Source: a virus | IMG/VR virus record: IMGVR_UViG_3300010391_001971 | Span: 1 to 61,032 of that record | Strand: one strand, 5' to 3' | Length of the DNA: 61,032 nt | Shown: one piece after another, positions 49,301 through 56,284 of the stretch | Layout: every line of letters begins with the position of its first letter | How positions within the stretch are numbered: position 1 is the first letter of the stretch | Made by a program: the position numbers and the translations under genes | The notes under the pieces: generated by a model | The model's database searches: none | What the model was told of the DNA's origin: nothing | What the model saw: the letters and a program-made list of their open reading frames with translations, nothing else

Positions 49301-49499
49301 GCATCTTCGACTGCCGGCCCCACTGGATCATGTCGTCGGCCGCGTTGGCGACCAGCATGATGATGCCGGACTGGACAATCGGGGAGGCGCCGGGCAGTGG
49401 CGCTACCGGCGTATCGACGACGCTGCCGGCCATGGCGGCAGGCAGGTCGAACTCCCTCGCGCCGCTCCCCTGACCAGGCCCGCCGTTGCCCTCCGTCAT
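46365..49499 (-). CDS. Portal protein fused to MuF and a C-terminal ART-like toxin domain
   Basis: 1044 aa; ATG 49499 overlaps the upstream stop (ATGA). Residues 1 to about 450 form a portal (IIMLVANAADDMIQWGRQS; DYQEFAPLPGGNLGTSAQSE; LHMKSRGKGPGLFMKLISHA). Residues about 690-800 form a MuF/SPP1 gp7-type domain (IASTEITRMYAEANRMAYAE; DPVCDALHGERW; VPPAHVGCRCWLAPV). From about 873 a separate domain begins VFHETPVANAEAIQREGIL and continues SGVVYLAHQEELATHVGDVA and VFEVELPPSAVSLL. That pattern resembles ADP-ribosyltransferase-fold toxins of the MuF polymorphic type. MuF domains are packaged in the head, so the toxin-like part could be injected with DNA. Confidence 0.8.
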   Translation of the reverse strand: MTEGNGGPGQGSGAREFDLPAAMAGSVVDTPVAPLPGASPIVQSGIIMLVANAADDMIQWGRQSKMRDGQLRDFIPTESLFASALGIVAVRNAAFSWEVEGPKQLTAHVQDVLDHANMGKGWHDFILKVSVDLYTQDTGAFIEVIREGDSPEGALIGVNHLDAARCYHTGNPVTPVVYQDDVGKYHLLNWWQVVPLAELPSPDRRFKGLQWCALSRLMLAAQILKNTAILQREKTGGRSTRSIHMVKGMTTQQIEDAIEKVQIAADAAGLLRYLKPIIVGNTDPELQLDVKTLDLASLPDGYDPDKQNKWYVAQMAMAFLTDYQEFAPLPGGNLGTSAQSEVLHMKSRGKGPGLFMKLISHALNFYILPRAVSFAYDEQDLSAEGEEADVQKKRAETRKTRVESGEFTPEAARQDALDIGDMSQELFDLLGGQDVTPSVVVRDEEKGAKSLEPLLRGLGRRAAPVGQFLTTRIHRAFTTAADDLAALGYMDTPDRIKMSSLIGPVLKQLEDAMGSEVAGIVARNVEDDDARQVLAGMAQKAIGEEGSHSYRPFGSDATGTRADDGPARAGPFEDERLAAEAVFQDDMEKWLARVFAEVKRRLREESAQATMGPFSFGFREIKPNMFDQPEFWGFAQEELVKKAGPHIQQALLAGVQQAGRLGLAISFDQVNEQALKFAGDYTDDWWKHLKGSTQRGLRRAIQSNIKQGAPLSQLIKSLEPTFGRGRAEAIASTEITRMYAEANRMAYAEAGADQVEWRTVNDAKVDPVCDALHGERWAIGNERRVPPAHVGCRCWLAPVVCTETKDVGYREKQCQVLTQAASKTYPTVGADGRPLSAENSAVFWKAGMTQEKLDAIREGNAARALKRPVVTSAQTVFHETPVANAEAIQREGILVGKTANFEGSRSGVVYLAHQEELATHVGDVAAVYKGRSGRPSASFMPSVAERQVAVGERFVVFEVELPPSAVSLLKEDPDAIGGLMFAGRIKPEWLKRAEVWQVGKRMPERIGLLGQASGIREVGRVFYAPVSATFAKKLLRELADARKP
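47522..47537. repeat. Degenerate palindrome copy (13/16)
   Basis: GTCCAGCCTGTTGGAC in the portal-MuF gene; outer arms are kept and the centre has diverged. Could be chance. Confidence 0.4.
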
Positions 49500-49732
49500 T
49501 GCAGCAACCGCTTCTGCACCCGGAGCAGCACGTCCACGTAAGTCAACGCGACGAACTGGAGAGTCCTGTTGTCGTGGCTGCTATCTCTCACGCGCCGCCA
49601 GTGCTCCAACTGCGACTCGACGTCCGCGCACGCAGCCTGGAGCCGGTGGGAGCCGGAGCGGCAACGGTAGCACACGGTCCGCCCCTCGTTGCAGCCATTC
49701 TCATGGCAGACCTCGCAGACTGAACGTGGCAT
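49496..49732 (-). CDS. Zinc-finger protein, 78 aa
   Basis: ATG 49732 (MPRSVCEVCHENGCNEGRTV, then CYRC): four Cys in a CxxC...CxxC ribbon at the start, followed by a charged helix. Start uncertain, as no clear ribosome-binding site is present; an upstream TTG at 49756 is possible. Lies between terminase and portal genes. Confidence 0.62.
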   Translation of the reverse strand: MPRSVCEVCHENGCNEGRTVCYRCRSGSHRLQAACADVESQLEHWRRVRDSSHDNRTLQFVALTYVDVLLRVQKRLLQ

Positions 49733-49931
49733 CGGCTCATCAGAACCGTCCAACATACACCACGGCGGCCAAGGCGCGCAACAATCGATGGACTTCCGAG
49801 GCTGCGCGGGCTATGCTGGTGAGGTTCTCTTCGAAGCAGGGAAGTGCTCAGGCACACAAGAACGCCCCGGCATTACGTCGGGGCGTTCTTGCAGCAAGTC
49901 GGAGGCCGCGACAAGGCCGTCTCCACGCGCA
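49733..49931. other. Gap between terminase and portal genes
   Basis: About 200 bases without a supportable gene. It holds the long hairpin at 49857-49891, and a half-site of the genome palindrome (GTCCAAC at about 49748). A weak promoter-like pair (TTGCGC, 18 nt, TATGTT) ends next to the zinc-finger gene. Confidence 0.5.
49857..49891. terminator. Perfect 13-bp inverted repeat after large terminase gene
   Basis: CAAGAACGCCCCG and CGGGGCGTTCTTG flank a 9-nt loop, 40 bases after the terminase stop. GC-rich with no T-run on either strand; it could terminate transcription, mark a packaging-related site or stabilise mRNA. Confidence 0.55.
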
Positions 49932-51680
49932 TTATAACAGCTGGCGCCGGCACCAGTAAGCCGCCATCGACAGACAGACAGCCAGATCGATCTTCCGGTC
50001 CTGCGCCTTCTTCACCAGCCGGAGCTTCGAGTCCTCGTCCTTCTGCAGCTTCGCCTTCGCGTTCTGGATGTGCTCCCGGACAGCCTCGTTGCCGTCGTGG
50101 TGGATCTCCCGGTTCACGATCATGTTGTACAGCGACCGGTCCGCCTTGAGACGCAGCGCGCCCTGGTCGAAATCCTTCACGTACACGATATTCTCGCGCC
50201 GGAGCCGCTGCATCATATCGACCAGCTGGTGCGAATCGAACGCCGCGCTAACCACGTTGAACGCCGGGATGCGGACGCCCTGCTGACACGATGGACACGC
50301 GAACTGGCCATCCTCGCCCTTCTCGCTGAACCGCTCATCGAGCGCGTCGCGCCGCGGCGTCAGCGGATGGCCCATCGGGCAGCCGCCCAGGATCAGCATC
50401 CGCAGGAACGCCTCGGGCTGTGAGTAGTCGATGGCGCCGCCTGGCGGAGGCTCCCACTTCCGGACCGCCCGGACGTCCACCCAGTCATCCGGATTCAGCG
50501 GGCAGCGACAGACCGCGACGATCCCGAAGTTGTCGCTCGTCGTGCCGGCGTCCACGGCGAGGACGATCGGCGTCCGGTCTCCGGGCTGCAGCGCCTTCAC
50601 GTGCTCCTCGCGGCACATGTCCCACATCGCGATCGGCACGAACTCCGACTCGCTGCCAACCCACTCGTTCAGATGCAGCCGCCGGTACTCGTTCGGCGGC
50701 AGGATCTTCTCTTCCTCGCGGTAGTACGCGGCGGCGTCGGCGCCGCGCTGCCAAGGCATCCGGCGCGCCACCAGGCCCGAGTCCCAGTACATGAACAGCC
50801 GGGCACCCTCGTTCACCCAGATCGGCACCAGCGCCTTCGGATCGCCCTGCGTCTCCTCGAACGCGTCCAGCGGCGTGTCAGTCGCCTCGGCCAGCTCACC
50901 GGCCGTCAGCTGGCGCCCGTCCTTGCCCAGGAAGTACAGCTCCTCGAGCACCTTGCTCTCGCCCTCGTAGCCGGCATACGTGTCGATCACCCGCATCGAG
51001 TCCGGCTTCGTCGGCGGCGGTGTCATCTCGACCCAGAACTTCACGTGCGCCGGCAGGATGATCGCCCAGATCTCAGTCCAGAGGGTGACGTCCGGGTTGG
51101 CGCCGGCCTCACCAGGCGCGTCGACGGAGACCGGCCGCAGGATCGTACCGGACTGCAGGAACTCGATGTACGTCTTGTGGAGCTGGCAGCGGTCGGGCAG
51201 CACCCAGTCGTCGCCGCTCTTCCGCTTGGCGCCCGGCGTCTCCTTCAACGAGTCGCCGATGAACTTGAAGTGGCGCTCGGTCGCCTGGCGGAAGTCGTTG
51301 CCCATGCAGTACGCCTCGCCAAGGCGGCTCTGCGTCTCCGCGATGAAGCGTCCCACAATCGACGCCCACGTCGTCTTTCCGCCCTTCTTCGGCGTGCTGT
51401 AGATCAGCGAGGCGAAGGGGAAGCGGCCTACCCGGCCGGCAAGCGACGGAAACGTCTTGATCCGCGGATCGTCCTTCTTGACACGGCGGAGCGCGTACCG
51501 GGTTACGGCCTGCTGGTGCGGCCGCAGCTCGATGGGCCGGCGCGTGTCCGGCAGTACGAAGTTCTGGTGCGCCCAGACGACAGGGTCGAGGTCGGCGCGC
51601 GCCTGCTGTTCACGCTCGAGTCGCTCCAGCTCGGCGCTGGCAGCCCGAGCTAGCCGCTCAAGCTTGGGCGAGAGCCGCAA
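49932..51680 (-). CDS. terL: Terminase large subunit
   Basis: 582 aa; TTG 51680 abuts the upstream TAG, with GGGAG seven bases before it. ATPase motifs: STPKKGGKTTW (Walker A, about 95-105) and DVTLWTEIWA (Walker B, about 198-207). Nuclease motifs: VLAVDAGTTSDNFG (about 371), VSAAFDSHQL and KIDLAVCLSMA near the end supply the expected acidic residues. An insert with CPMGH and CPSCQQG (about 428 and 461) may bind zinc and is unusual. This motor cuts and packages DNA into the prohead via the portal. Confidence 0.93.
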   Translation of the reverse strand: MRLSPKLERLARAASAELERLEREQQARADLDPVVWAHQNFVLPDTRRPIELRPHQQAVTRYALRRVKKDDPRIKTFPSLAGRVGRFPFASLIYSTPKKGGKTTWASIVGRFIAETQSRLGEAYCMGNDFRQATERHFKFIGDSLKETPGAKRKSGDDWVLPDRCQLHKTYIEFLQSGTILRPVSVDAPGEAGANPDVTLWTEIWAIILPAHVKFWVEMTPPPTKPDSMRVIDTYAGYEGESKVLEELYFLGKDGRQLTAGELAEATDTPLDAFEETQGDPKALVPIWVNEGARLFMYWDSGLVARRMPWQRGADAAAYYREEEKILPPNEYRRLHLNEWVGSESEFVPIAMWDMCREEHVKALQPGDRTPIVLAVDAGTTSDNFGIVAVCRCPLNPDDWVDVRAVRKWEPPPGGAIDYSQPEAFLRMLILGGCPMGHPLTPRRDALDERFSEKGEDGQFACPSCQQGVRIPAFNVVSAAFDSHQLVDMMQRLRRENIVYVKDFDQGALRLKADRSLYNMIVNREIHHDGNEAVREHIQNAKAKLQKDEDSKLRLVKKAQDRKIDLAVCLSMAAYWCRRQLL

Positions 51681-52031
51681 CTAGGGCTCCCGGCCGCCAT
51701 TCCTGCTCTTCCGCGCCTGCTCCTGAGCATCGCGCTCAGCCGCCAGGACGCGGTACATCGGGCGCGCCGTGATCATGTCCTGGATGCGGTGAACGGCGGC
51801 GACAAACCCAGGCGGCTCCGACAGGCTCATGCTCGGCAGCTTCGTGAACGCCTCCCAGACCTGGCGCGTCAGCTGCAGAACGGCCACCTCGTCCCTCGTG
51901 AACAGCTCCGACTTCGTGCAACCGACGGGCCGGAACTTTGGTCCACCTTCCCGAAGCAATCCCTCAGCGCGGCCGGAAACGGCTGCTATCGTGTGGCCAC
52001 ACGCGGGACACGAGTCCGACGGCTCAGGCAT
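51681..52031 (-). CDS. Zinc-finger protein before terminase, 116 aa
   Basis: ATG 52031 overlaps the upstream stop by 8 nt (ATGCCTGA). CPACGHT near the start and a third Cys in RPVGCTKS, then a helical part (TRDEVAVLQLTRQVWEAFTK; RVLAAERDAQEQARKSR). It may act with terminase; not a recognised small subunit. Confidence 0.7.
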   Translation of the reverse strand: MPEPSDSCPACGHTIAAVSGRAEGLLREGGPKFRPVGCTKSELFTRDEVAVLQLTRQVWEAFTKLPSMSLSEPPGFVAAVHRIQDMITARPMYRVLAAERDAQEQARKSRNGGREP

Positions 52032-52299
52032 CGTCCACCATCGGCCATTGCTTCGTCACTTCAGAAGCCTTCCCGGCATGGAACTGCCGGAAGAACGACT
52101 CGTCGGCCATGTGCCGTGCTTGGTCGAGCCACAGGGCAAGCGCGTACTCCGGCTCATTGATGGCCAGCGCCAGCCCCCGAAGAAAGCCGTTCGCGTAAGC
52201 ATGAGGAAGCCGCGGGTGCTGATCGCGCCCTGCATCGACCGCAGCTTGCTCATGCCAAAGACCCTCCTGCACCTGTACCAGCGTCCGCATCTCAGCCAC
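52024..52299 (-). CDS. Hypothetical protein, 91 aa
   Basis: GTG 52299 overlaps the upstream stop by 8 nt (GTGGCTGA). Helical with ALAINEPEYALALWLDQARH and a C-terminal acidic end. No family recognised; located between candidate small and large terminase genes. Confidence 0.7.
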   Translation of the reverse strand: MAEMRTLVQVQEGLWHEQAAVDAGRDQHPRLPHAYANGFLRGLALAINEPEYALALWLDQARHMADESFFRQFHAGKASEVTKQWPMVDDA

Positions 52300-52960
52300 C
52301 GCTAGCCTCCGTTATCACCTCGGCCTCGATCACTTCATCCTCGAGCAGACGGTGCAGAACCCGCAGCTCATCGAGGCTCAGCGCCTTCACGCTCTCCGGA
52401 TCCATCAAGTCGACGACGCGCGGCGGGCCCTCCCCGACCTGCAGGATCACCGTGCGGCCAGGGCGGACGCCAACTCCCACTCCCACCTGCACCAGCGGCG
52501 TGTGGCTCCGCGGGTACAACCCGAGGTCCTGCCCGACCTTCCAGATCTGCTCGGCTATGTGTAGGAGCGACTCCAGAGCCTTGTCCGTACCCGGCAGCGG
52601 CAGCTTCAGGCCCTCCTCGGTATCACGAGCCAGCGAGTACCGGTTCTCGGCGTCGACGAACAGGTCCTGCAGCCGCTGCATCAGGTCGATGCGGGCCTGC
52701 GCGCCCTGCAGGCGCTTCGTCAGCTGTCGCGTCGGTAGGATCTCGGCGTCGCTGACGTGCTCGTCCCGGTAGCGGTAGATCGCCCTGTAGCTCGGCAGCG
52801 GCGGTATCTCCTCGAGCTCGATCGCGATGCGGTACTGGTGCGACAGCAGCGAGTGGATCGACTGCGGGCTGAAGCCCGACACCACCATCTCGTGGATCTC
52901 CTCCTGCAGCGGGTGCCGGAGCACGATGGCGCCGGGGCCGGCAGGCTCCTGGTCCGTCAT
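52292..52960 (-). CDS. Terminase small subunit-like protein
   Basis: 222 aa; ATG 52960 overlaps the upstream stop (ATGA). An N-terminal helical DNA-binding-like region (HEMVVSGFSPQSIHSLLSHQ, then SYRAIYRYRDEH), a central coil (LTKRLQGAQARIDLMQRLQD) and a C-terminal segment (VDLMDPESVKALSLDELRVL) fit the size and order of small terminases or related packaging regulators upstream of terL. The family is not certain. Confidence 0.6.
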   Translation of the reverse strand: MTDQEPAGPGAIVLRHPLQEEIHEMVVSGFSPQSIHSLLSHQYRIAIELEEIPPLPSYRAIYRYRDEHVSDAEILPTRQLTKRLQGAQARIDLMQRLQDLFVDAENRYSLARDTEEGLKLPLPGTDKALESLLHIAEQIWKVGQDLGLYPRSHTPLVQVGVGVGVRPGRTVILQVGEGPPRVVDLMDPESVKALSLDELRVLHRLLEDEVIEAEVITEASGG

Positions 52961-53247
52961 AACGTCAAGCCCTTGTCCCTTTCGCCGTCCAACACGTTGG
53001 ACGGGCGATACCGCGGCCATGACCAAATGAAGCCGTGCTTGAACCAACCCGTGACCCAAAAGCCGGACACCAGGGTGAATGGCCCAAAGCATCCCATCAC
53101 CAGCCCGAAACGCCAATCGCTCTTGACCTCCGCGCGTGCTATGAACGGGTATTCGCGTTGAAAGTAAGCAAGTGAGGCGGCCGCGACGATGTACCCGCAG
53201 GCCAGCCACACCAAAACGCCGGCGGCGACGAGCGCTGCCTCAATCAT
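52957..53247 (-). CDS. Two-helix membrane protein, 96 aa
   Basis: ATG 53247 overlaps the upstream stop by 8 nt (ATGATTGA). Helices ALVAAGVLVWLACGYIVAAA and FGLVMGCFGPFTLVSGFWVT with short loops; the C-terminus SNVLDGERDKG carries a palindrome copy. Function unknown. Confidence 0.7.
   Translation of the reverse strand: MIEAALVAAGVLVWLACGYIVAAASLAYFQREYPFIARAEVKSDWRFGLVMGCFGPFTLVSGFWVTGWFKHGFIWSWPRYRPSNVLDGERDKGLTL
52987..53002. repeat. Palindrome copy GTCCAACACGTTGGAC (15/16)
   Basis: Identical to the copy at 9003-9018 and in the same codon phase (Ser-Asn-Val-Leu-Asp), at the end of the membrane protein gene. Confidence 0.88.
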
Positions 53248-53416
53248 TGGACTCCGGCGGCCCGCCCACGAAGCAGATATCGCAGCGGTCGCAGCGCCAG
53301 CCGTCATGCACGAAGCAGCGGGCCATGAACGAGGTCGACCGGCACTGCCGACAGATCGGCGGGCTCTCCATCCTGGGCGCGGACCTAACCCTCAGCGGAT
53401 GCTTCGCTTGGCTCAT
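53240..53416 (-). CDS. Zinc-ribbon protein, 58 aa
   Basis: ATG 53416 in a TGATG junction. ICRQCRST and, later, CDRCDICF form a four- to five-Cys ribbon with a basic N-terminus (SQAKHPLRVRSAPRM). Function unknown. Confidence 0.75.
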   Translation of the reverse strand: MSQAKHPLRVRSAPRMESPPICRQCRSTSFMARCFVHDGWRCDRCDICFVGGPPESND

Positions 53417-53556
53417 CAGGACAGCTCCTTCCACATGCACCACGCGAGTGGTGGGAACGACACCGCCAGCAGCGCCACCGTCCACCAGCGGCCGATCACC
53501 AGCGGCAGGAACAGCGAAGCCAGGCAGATCGCGACGAACACGGTACCAGCTTTCAT
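53416..53556 (-). CDS. Membrane micropeptide, 46 aa
   Basis: ATG 53556 overlaps the upstream stop (ATGA). Two short hydrophobic helices (GTVFVAICLASLFLPLVI; WWTVALLAVSFPPLAWCMW). Almost wholly membrane-embedded; function unknown. Confidence 0.68.
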   Translation of the reverse strand: MKAGTVFVAICLASLFLPLVIGRWWTVALLAVSFPPLAWCMWKELS

Positions 53557-53984
53557 GCTTCCTTCTCCTTCGTCAGTGCGCCGCACCGCGGGCAGCCGAA
53601 CAGCTCGGCGAGCCTCGGCGTCGACGATCCGCTCCGTGATCGGCCGCCGATCGGCGGGCCCGGCACCACCCACTCGCGGCACTCCGGGCACCAGCGCTGG
53701 GTCAAGCTCAACTGGACCATGACCTTGAACTCCCGCGTCGCAGGGCACAGCTTACACCGGCCCAGGCCGGCCTCGTCAATCAGCCAGTGGTGCGCACAGG
53801 CGGCCCCGGCAGTTTCCGGCGACTCTGCCTCGCCGCGCAAGCCGCTGTAGACCACATGCCGGGCGCCGCACGACATGCACATCGTGTCAAGGCCATCCTT
53901 GACCAGCTGGCCACCGATGCAGCGAGGGCAGTCGACGATCCTATCGATGAGCGCTTCGCCGACGTCCGGACTAGTGACCATCAT
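53553..53984 (-). CDS. Multi-zinc-ribbon protein, 143 aa
   Basis: ATG 53984, inside the end of the upstream gene (14-nt overlap). Four CxxC pairs: CPRCIGG, CMSCGARH, CKLCPATRE and CPECREW, then a fifth CPRCGALT at the C-terminus, so perhaps two or more zinc ribbons in tandem. Such layouts bind nucleic acid or assemble transcription complexes; no named family recognised. Confidence 0.72.
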   Translation of the reverse strand: MMVTSPDVGEALIDRIVDCPRCIGGQLVKDGLDTMCMSCGARHVVYSGLRGEAESPETAGAACAHHWLIDEAGLGRCKLCPATREFKVMVQLSLTQRWCPECREWVVPGPPIGGRSRSGSSTPRLAELFGCPRCGALTKEKEA

Positions 53985-54624
53985 TGCAGGGGGCGAGCAC
54001 GACGGCAAGACGCGGACGAGCCGCCAGCAAAGACCCGGCCGCCTTTATATCAACTAGCCTGATGCTGTTGGCGCCGACCGGCGCATCGCCCGAAATCGTC
54101 AGACGGAACTGGCTGACTCCTCCAAGATAGATCGAGCGGGGGCGCACCGAGAACAGCAGGTCCTCCTGTCGGAGTTCGATATCGGGCGCTACAGAGGCCA
54201 GCGGGACAGAACCGTCCGCTCCGGGCTGGTCCGGCGCAACGTAGTCGCCGGAATCCACCAAGCTACCCCAGTACCGAGAATCGCAATCTACCGAGCGGCC
54301 GTCGACATTCGCGTAACCGCTTGAGATCGTATCGACCATCAACTCGGCCGACAGCACCGCGTGCAAGTCTGGGTTTAGCATCGAGGTGTCGAAACTGACG
54401 AGATAGTTCCGGACGGTGTAGGAACTGGCCGGCGGCGGCGCGAGCTGCTTCTGCACCTGGCCCACACTGGACGGATTGGTCGCTCTGAAGAAAGCTGGTG
54501 GCCAAGGGCCTCCGATCAGCCCGACGCCACGAGCCATCCCGTCATTGTCCGCGGCCAGCGTGACCCGATAAAGCCCCGATCCCCAGGCGCCAGGCAGAGG
54601 CTCTCGGTCTATCAGGACCGGCAC
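53971..54624 (-). CDS. Beta-rich structural-type protein, 217 aa
   Basis: GTG 54624 overlaps the bS21 gene by 13 nt. Predominantly strand-like (SGLYRVTLAADNDGMARGVG; SYTVRNYLVSFDTSMLNPDL; DLLFSVRPRSIYLGGVSQFR). No catalytic motif. Perhaps a virion decoration or a minor structural protein made before the head genes. Confidence 0.6.
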   Translation of the reverse strand: MPVLIDREPLPGAWGSGLYRVTLAADNDGMARGVGLIGGPWPPAFFRATNPSSVGQVQKQLAPPPASSYTVRNYLVSFDTSMLNPDLHAVLSAELMVDTISSGYANVDGRSVDCDSRYWGSLVDSGDYVAPDQPGADGSVPLASVAPDIELRQEDLLFSVRPRSIYLGGVSQFRLTISGDAPVGANSIRLVDIKAAGSLLAARPRLAVVLAPCNDGH

Positions 54625-54812
54625 GGCACCGACTTCTTTCGTTCTTTCCGCTTGCGTTCCCTCAGCCTGCGGCGCCGGACCTCCGTGCGGCTCGTGAACC
54701 GGGCGCGGCGCTTGATCTCCGGCATCAGGCCAGCGTTGTCCACCTTGCGCTTGAACTGCCGCAGCGCGTGTTCGAGGCCGAGCGTAACGACCACCTCGAT
54801 GCCGACCTCCAT
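54612..54812 (-). CDS. rpsU: bS21-like ribosomal protein
   Basis: 66 aa; ATG 54812 shortly after GAGGTGTAG. LGLEHALRQFKRKVDNAGLM then EIKRRARFTSRTEVRRRRLR matches the bS21 core (xxALRRFKRxxxxAG, then a basic tail) in length, order and charge. bS21 sits near the platform of the small subunit close to the anti-Shine-Dalgarno region; it is known to be carried by uncultured phages and may bias host ribosomes toward phage messages. The window contains both very strong Shine-Dalgarno genes and apparently leaderless ones. Confidence 0.85.
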   Translation of the reverse strand: MEVGIEVVVTLGLEHALRQFKRKVDNAGLMPEIKRRARFTSRTEVRRRRLRERKRKERKKSVPCRS

Positions 54813-54813
54813 C

Positions 54814-54966
54814 CTACACCTCGCGGCGCCGGACCCTCACGCGCCAGATCCAGCGCCAGACGCGCCGAGCGAACCAGTGCCGCAACCGCTTGCCGCTGGT
54901 GACACCGCCGGGCCTCCGGTTGTGCCCGTCATACTGGCGCTCGTACCACGCCTCATTGTGCGCCAT
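54814..54966 (-). CDS. Small basic protein, 50 aa
   Basis: ATG 54966 overlaps the upstream stop by 14 nt. WYERQYDGHNRRPGG, then a strongly basic Trp/Arg helix (RHWFARRVWRWIWRVRVRR) that could bind nucleic acid or membrane. Function unknown. Confidence 0.6.
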   Translation of the reverse strand: MAHNEAWYERQYDGHNRRPGGVTSGKRLRHWFARRVWRWIWRVRVRRREV

Positions 54967-55933
54967 CTGCGACCGCCTCCCGAAGCGGCATCTCGTTCCA
55001 TTCGCGGCCGTCCAACAGCCGCCCGCCGGACGTGGGAAGCCGACCGCCCCACTGCTTGAAGAAGAACGGCCCGCCCGCCGCTTGGCACTGCCGCTGAAGC
55101 GAGCGCACCCACTCCAGCGCCTCTTGCTTGGGATGCCACTTGTGGTTCTTTCGTTCGTAGTTCGGGTTTGGCATGTAGGAAGCAAACAAGTGGCAAGTCG
55201 CGGAGGTGCAAATCGTCTGTCCGTGGACGAACTGGACGGCGTCAGGCGTGCGCTCGACCAGCTTCCGCCTGTCGCTGCCCGGCCCGCTCTCTCCGCCCAC
55301 GATCACCCAGTCGATGCCGGGAGCGCAGCGCCCAGTCTGCGGCGGCCTGCACCCGGCTGTTGGACAATCGATATGCAGCCACGGCGTCACGTCCAGCGGC
55401 CCCAGCAGCGGCTCGCAGGACAGACCGTGAACGGCGGCGGGCACACGCAGGATCGCCGGGATGCGCCGGTCCGCCCAATACTGGTTCTCCACGGAGGTCA
55501 TCGCCCAGACATTCGGCAGGGGCCACGTGCCGGCGGCCATCGCGCCGGGCAGCTGCGGCAGATGCTTCGCCTCCATCCACTGATAGAACTCCAGCATCCG
55601 CTCCGGCCTCTTCGTCAGGACCTGAAACGTGTGCTGCGGGGCATCGTTCATCACGCGCCACACCCGTTCCAGGAACTCGAACGGGATGTCCTCGTGGAAG
55701 ACATCGCCCAGCGACAGCGTGAACACCATCCGCGGCTTCGTCCAGCGCAGCGGGGCGTCAAGGCGCTCAGGGTGCAGGATGACCGGGATACGGCCACGCT
55801 CGAAACGCCTACCGGCGATGCGGAACGGGGGCGTCCGCTCGATGTAGCAGTTCGCACAGCCAGGACTGACTTTCGTGCAGCCGGTCGCCCAGTTCCAAGT
55901 GGCGTTCGTCCATTCGATCGCGCTCTGCTCGCT
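54953..55933 (-). CDS. DUF5131 / phage Gp37-Gp68 family (three-Cys-motif) protein
   Basis: 326 aa; GTG 55933 gives the usual family start SEQSAIEWTNATWNWATGC; an upstream ATG at 55990 is possible. The three-Cys motif is present (ATGCTKVSPGCANCYIE), as are LRWTKPRMVFTLSLGDVF, TFQVLTKRPERM, WAMTSVENQYWADRR, LSCEPLLGPLDV and VIVGGESGPG, all characteristic of Gp37/Gp68 proteins. The three-Cys cluster suggests a metal or Fe-S site; these are sometimes linked with a partner protein (TcmP) that I do not see here. Function unproven. Confidence 0.9.
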   Translation of the reverse strand, partial: SEQSAIEWTNATWNWATGCTKVSPGCANCYIERTPPFRIAGRRFERGRIPVILHPERLDAPLRWTKPRMVFTLSLGDVFHEDIPFEFLERVWRVMNDAPQHTFQVLTKRPERMLEFYQWMEAKHLPQLPGAMAAGTWPLPNVWAMTSVENQYWADRRIPAILRVPAAVHGLSCEPLLGPLDVTPWLHIDCPTAGCRPPQTGRCAPGIDWVIVGGESGPGSDRRKLVERTPDAVQFVHGQTICTSATCHLFASYMPNPNYERKNHKWHPKQEALEWVRSLQRQCQAAGGPFFFKQWGGRLPTSGGRLLDGREWNEMPLREAVADGAQ

Positions 55934-55958
55934 CACGGCAGCACCGCCAGGCGGGGGC

Positions 55959-56114
55959 TCACCGCCGCCTCTTTTGCAGCCAGTAGGCATAGGCTCGTAT
56001 ACAGGTTTTGCATGTAGCTATCTCAGGTGTAACAGTCGGGTAGAAGGGGGACAGTCCAAGCCCGCAGAAAGTTCTACGGCGTGTGCAGTAGATGTGTTGC
56101 ACCCGGTCAATCAT
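55959..56114 (-). CDS. Phage zinc-finger protein, 51 aa
   Basis: ATG 56114. HIYCTRRTFCGLGLSPFYP, then TCKTCIRAY: a CxxxxxxC...CxxC set typical of small unassigned phage zinc proteins. Good coding context before DUF5131. Confidence 0.72.
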   Translation of the reverse strand: MIDRVQHIYCTRRRTFCGLGLSPFYPTVTPEIATCKTCIRAYAYWLQKRRR

Positions 56115-56202
56115 CGCCGCACCACCGCCGGGTCGGGCTCCGGCTGCGCCCAGACGCCAACGCCAGGTCCATCGGCAGCCATTCGATGCCGGTCTTGTTC
56201 AT
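56107..56202 (-). CDS. Possible leaderless small protein, 31 aa
   Basis: ATG 56202 lies nine bases after the TATGAT of the promoter and its stop overlaps the zinc-finger gene start by 8 nt. MNKTGIEWLPMDLALASGRS; no clear motif. May be a translational leader for the following gene. Confidence 0.4.
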   Translation of the reverse strand: MNKTGIEWLPMDLALASGRSRSPTRRWCGDD

Positions 56203-56211
56203 GGTTCAAGA

Positions 56212-56240
56212 ATCATAGCACGCCAACGGCGGAACGTCAC
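56212..56240 (-). promoter_or_regulatory. Promoter with CGTTGGCGTGC spacer
   Basis: Minus strand GTGACG (56235-56240), 17-nt spacer ending CCGTTGGCGTGC, TATGAT (56212-56217). The spacer end matches 4282-4298 and 18134-18150. RNA would begin three or four bases before ATG 56202. Confidence 0.65.
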
Positions 56241-56284
56241 TAGCCGGTCGGGCGCACGGCCCGCGCCGTCAGCGTACCGCACAC

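Noticed and set aside
56107-56202. IEW motif of the 31-codon gene as a broken DUF5131 copy
   Set aside because: Only three residues agree with the family start; nothing after them matches.
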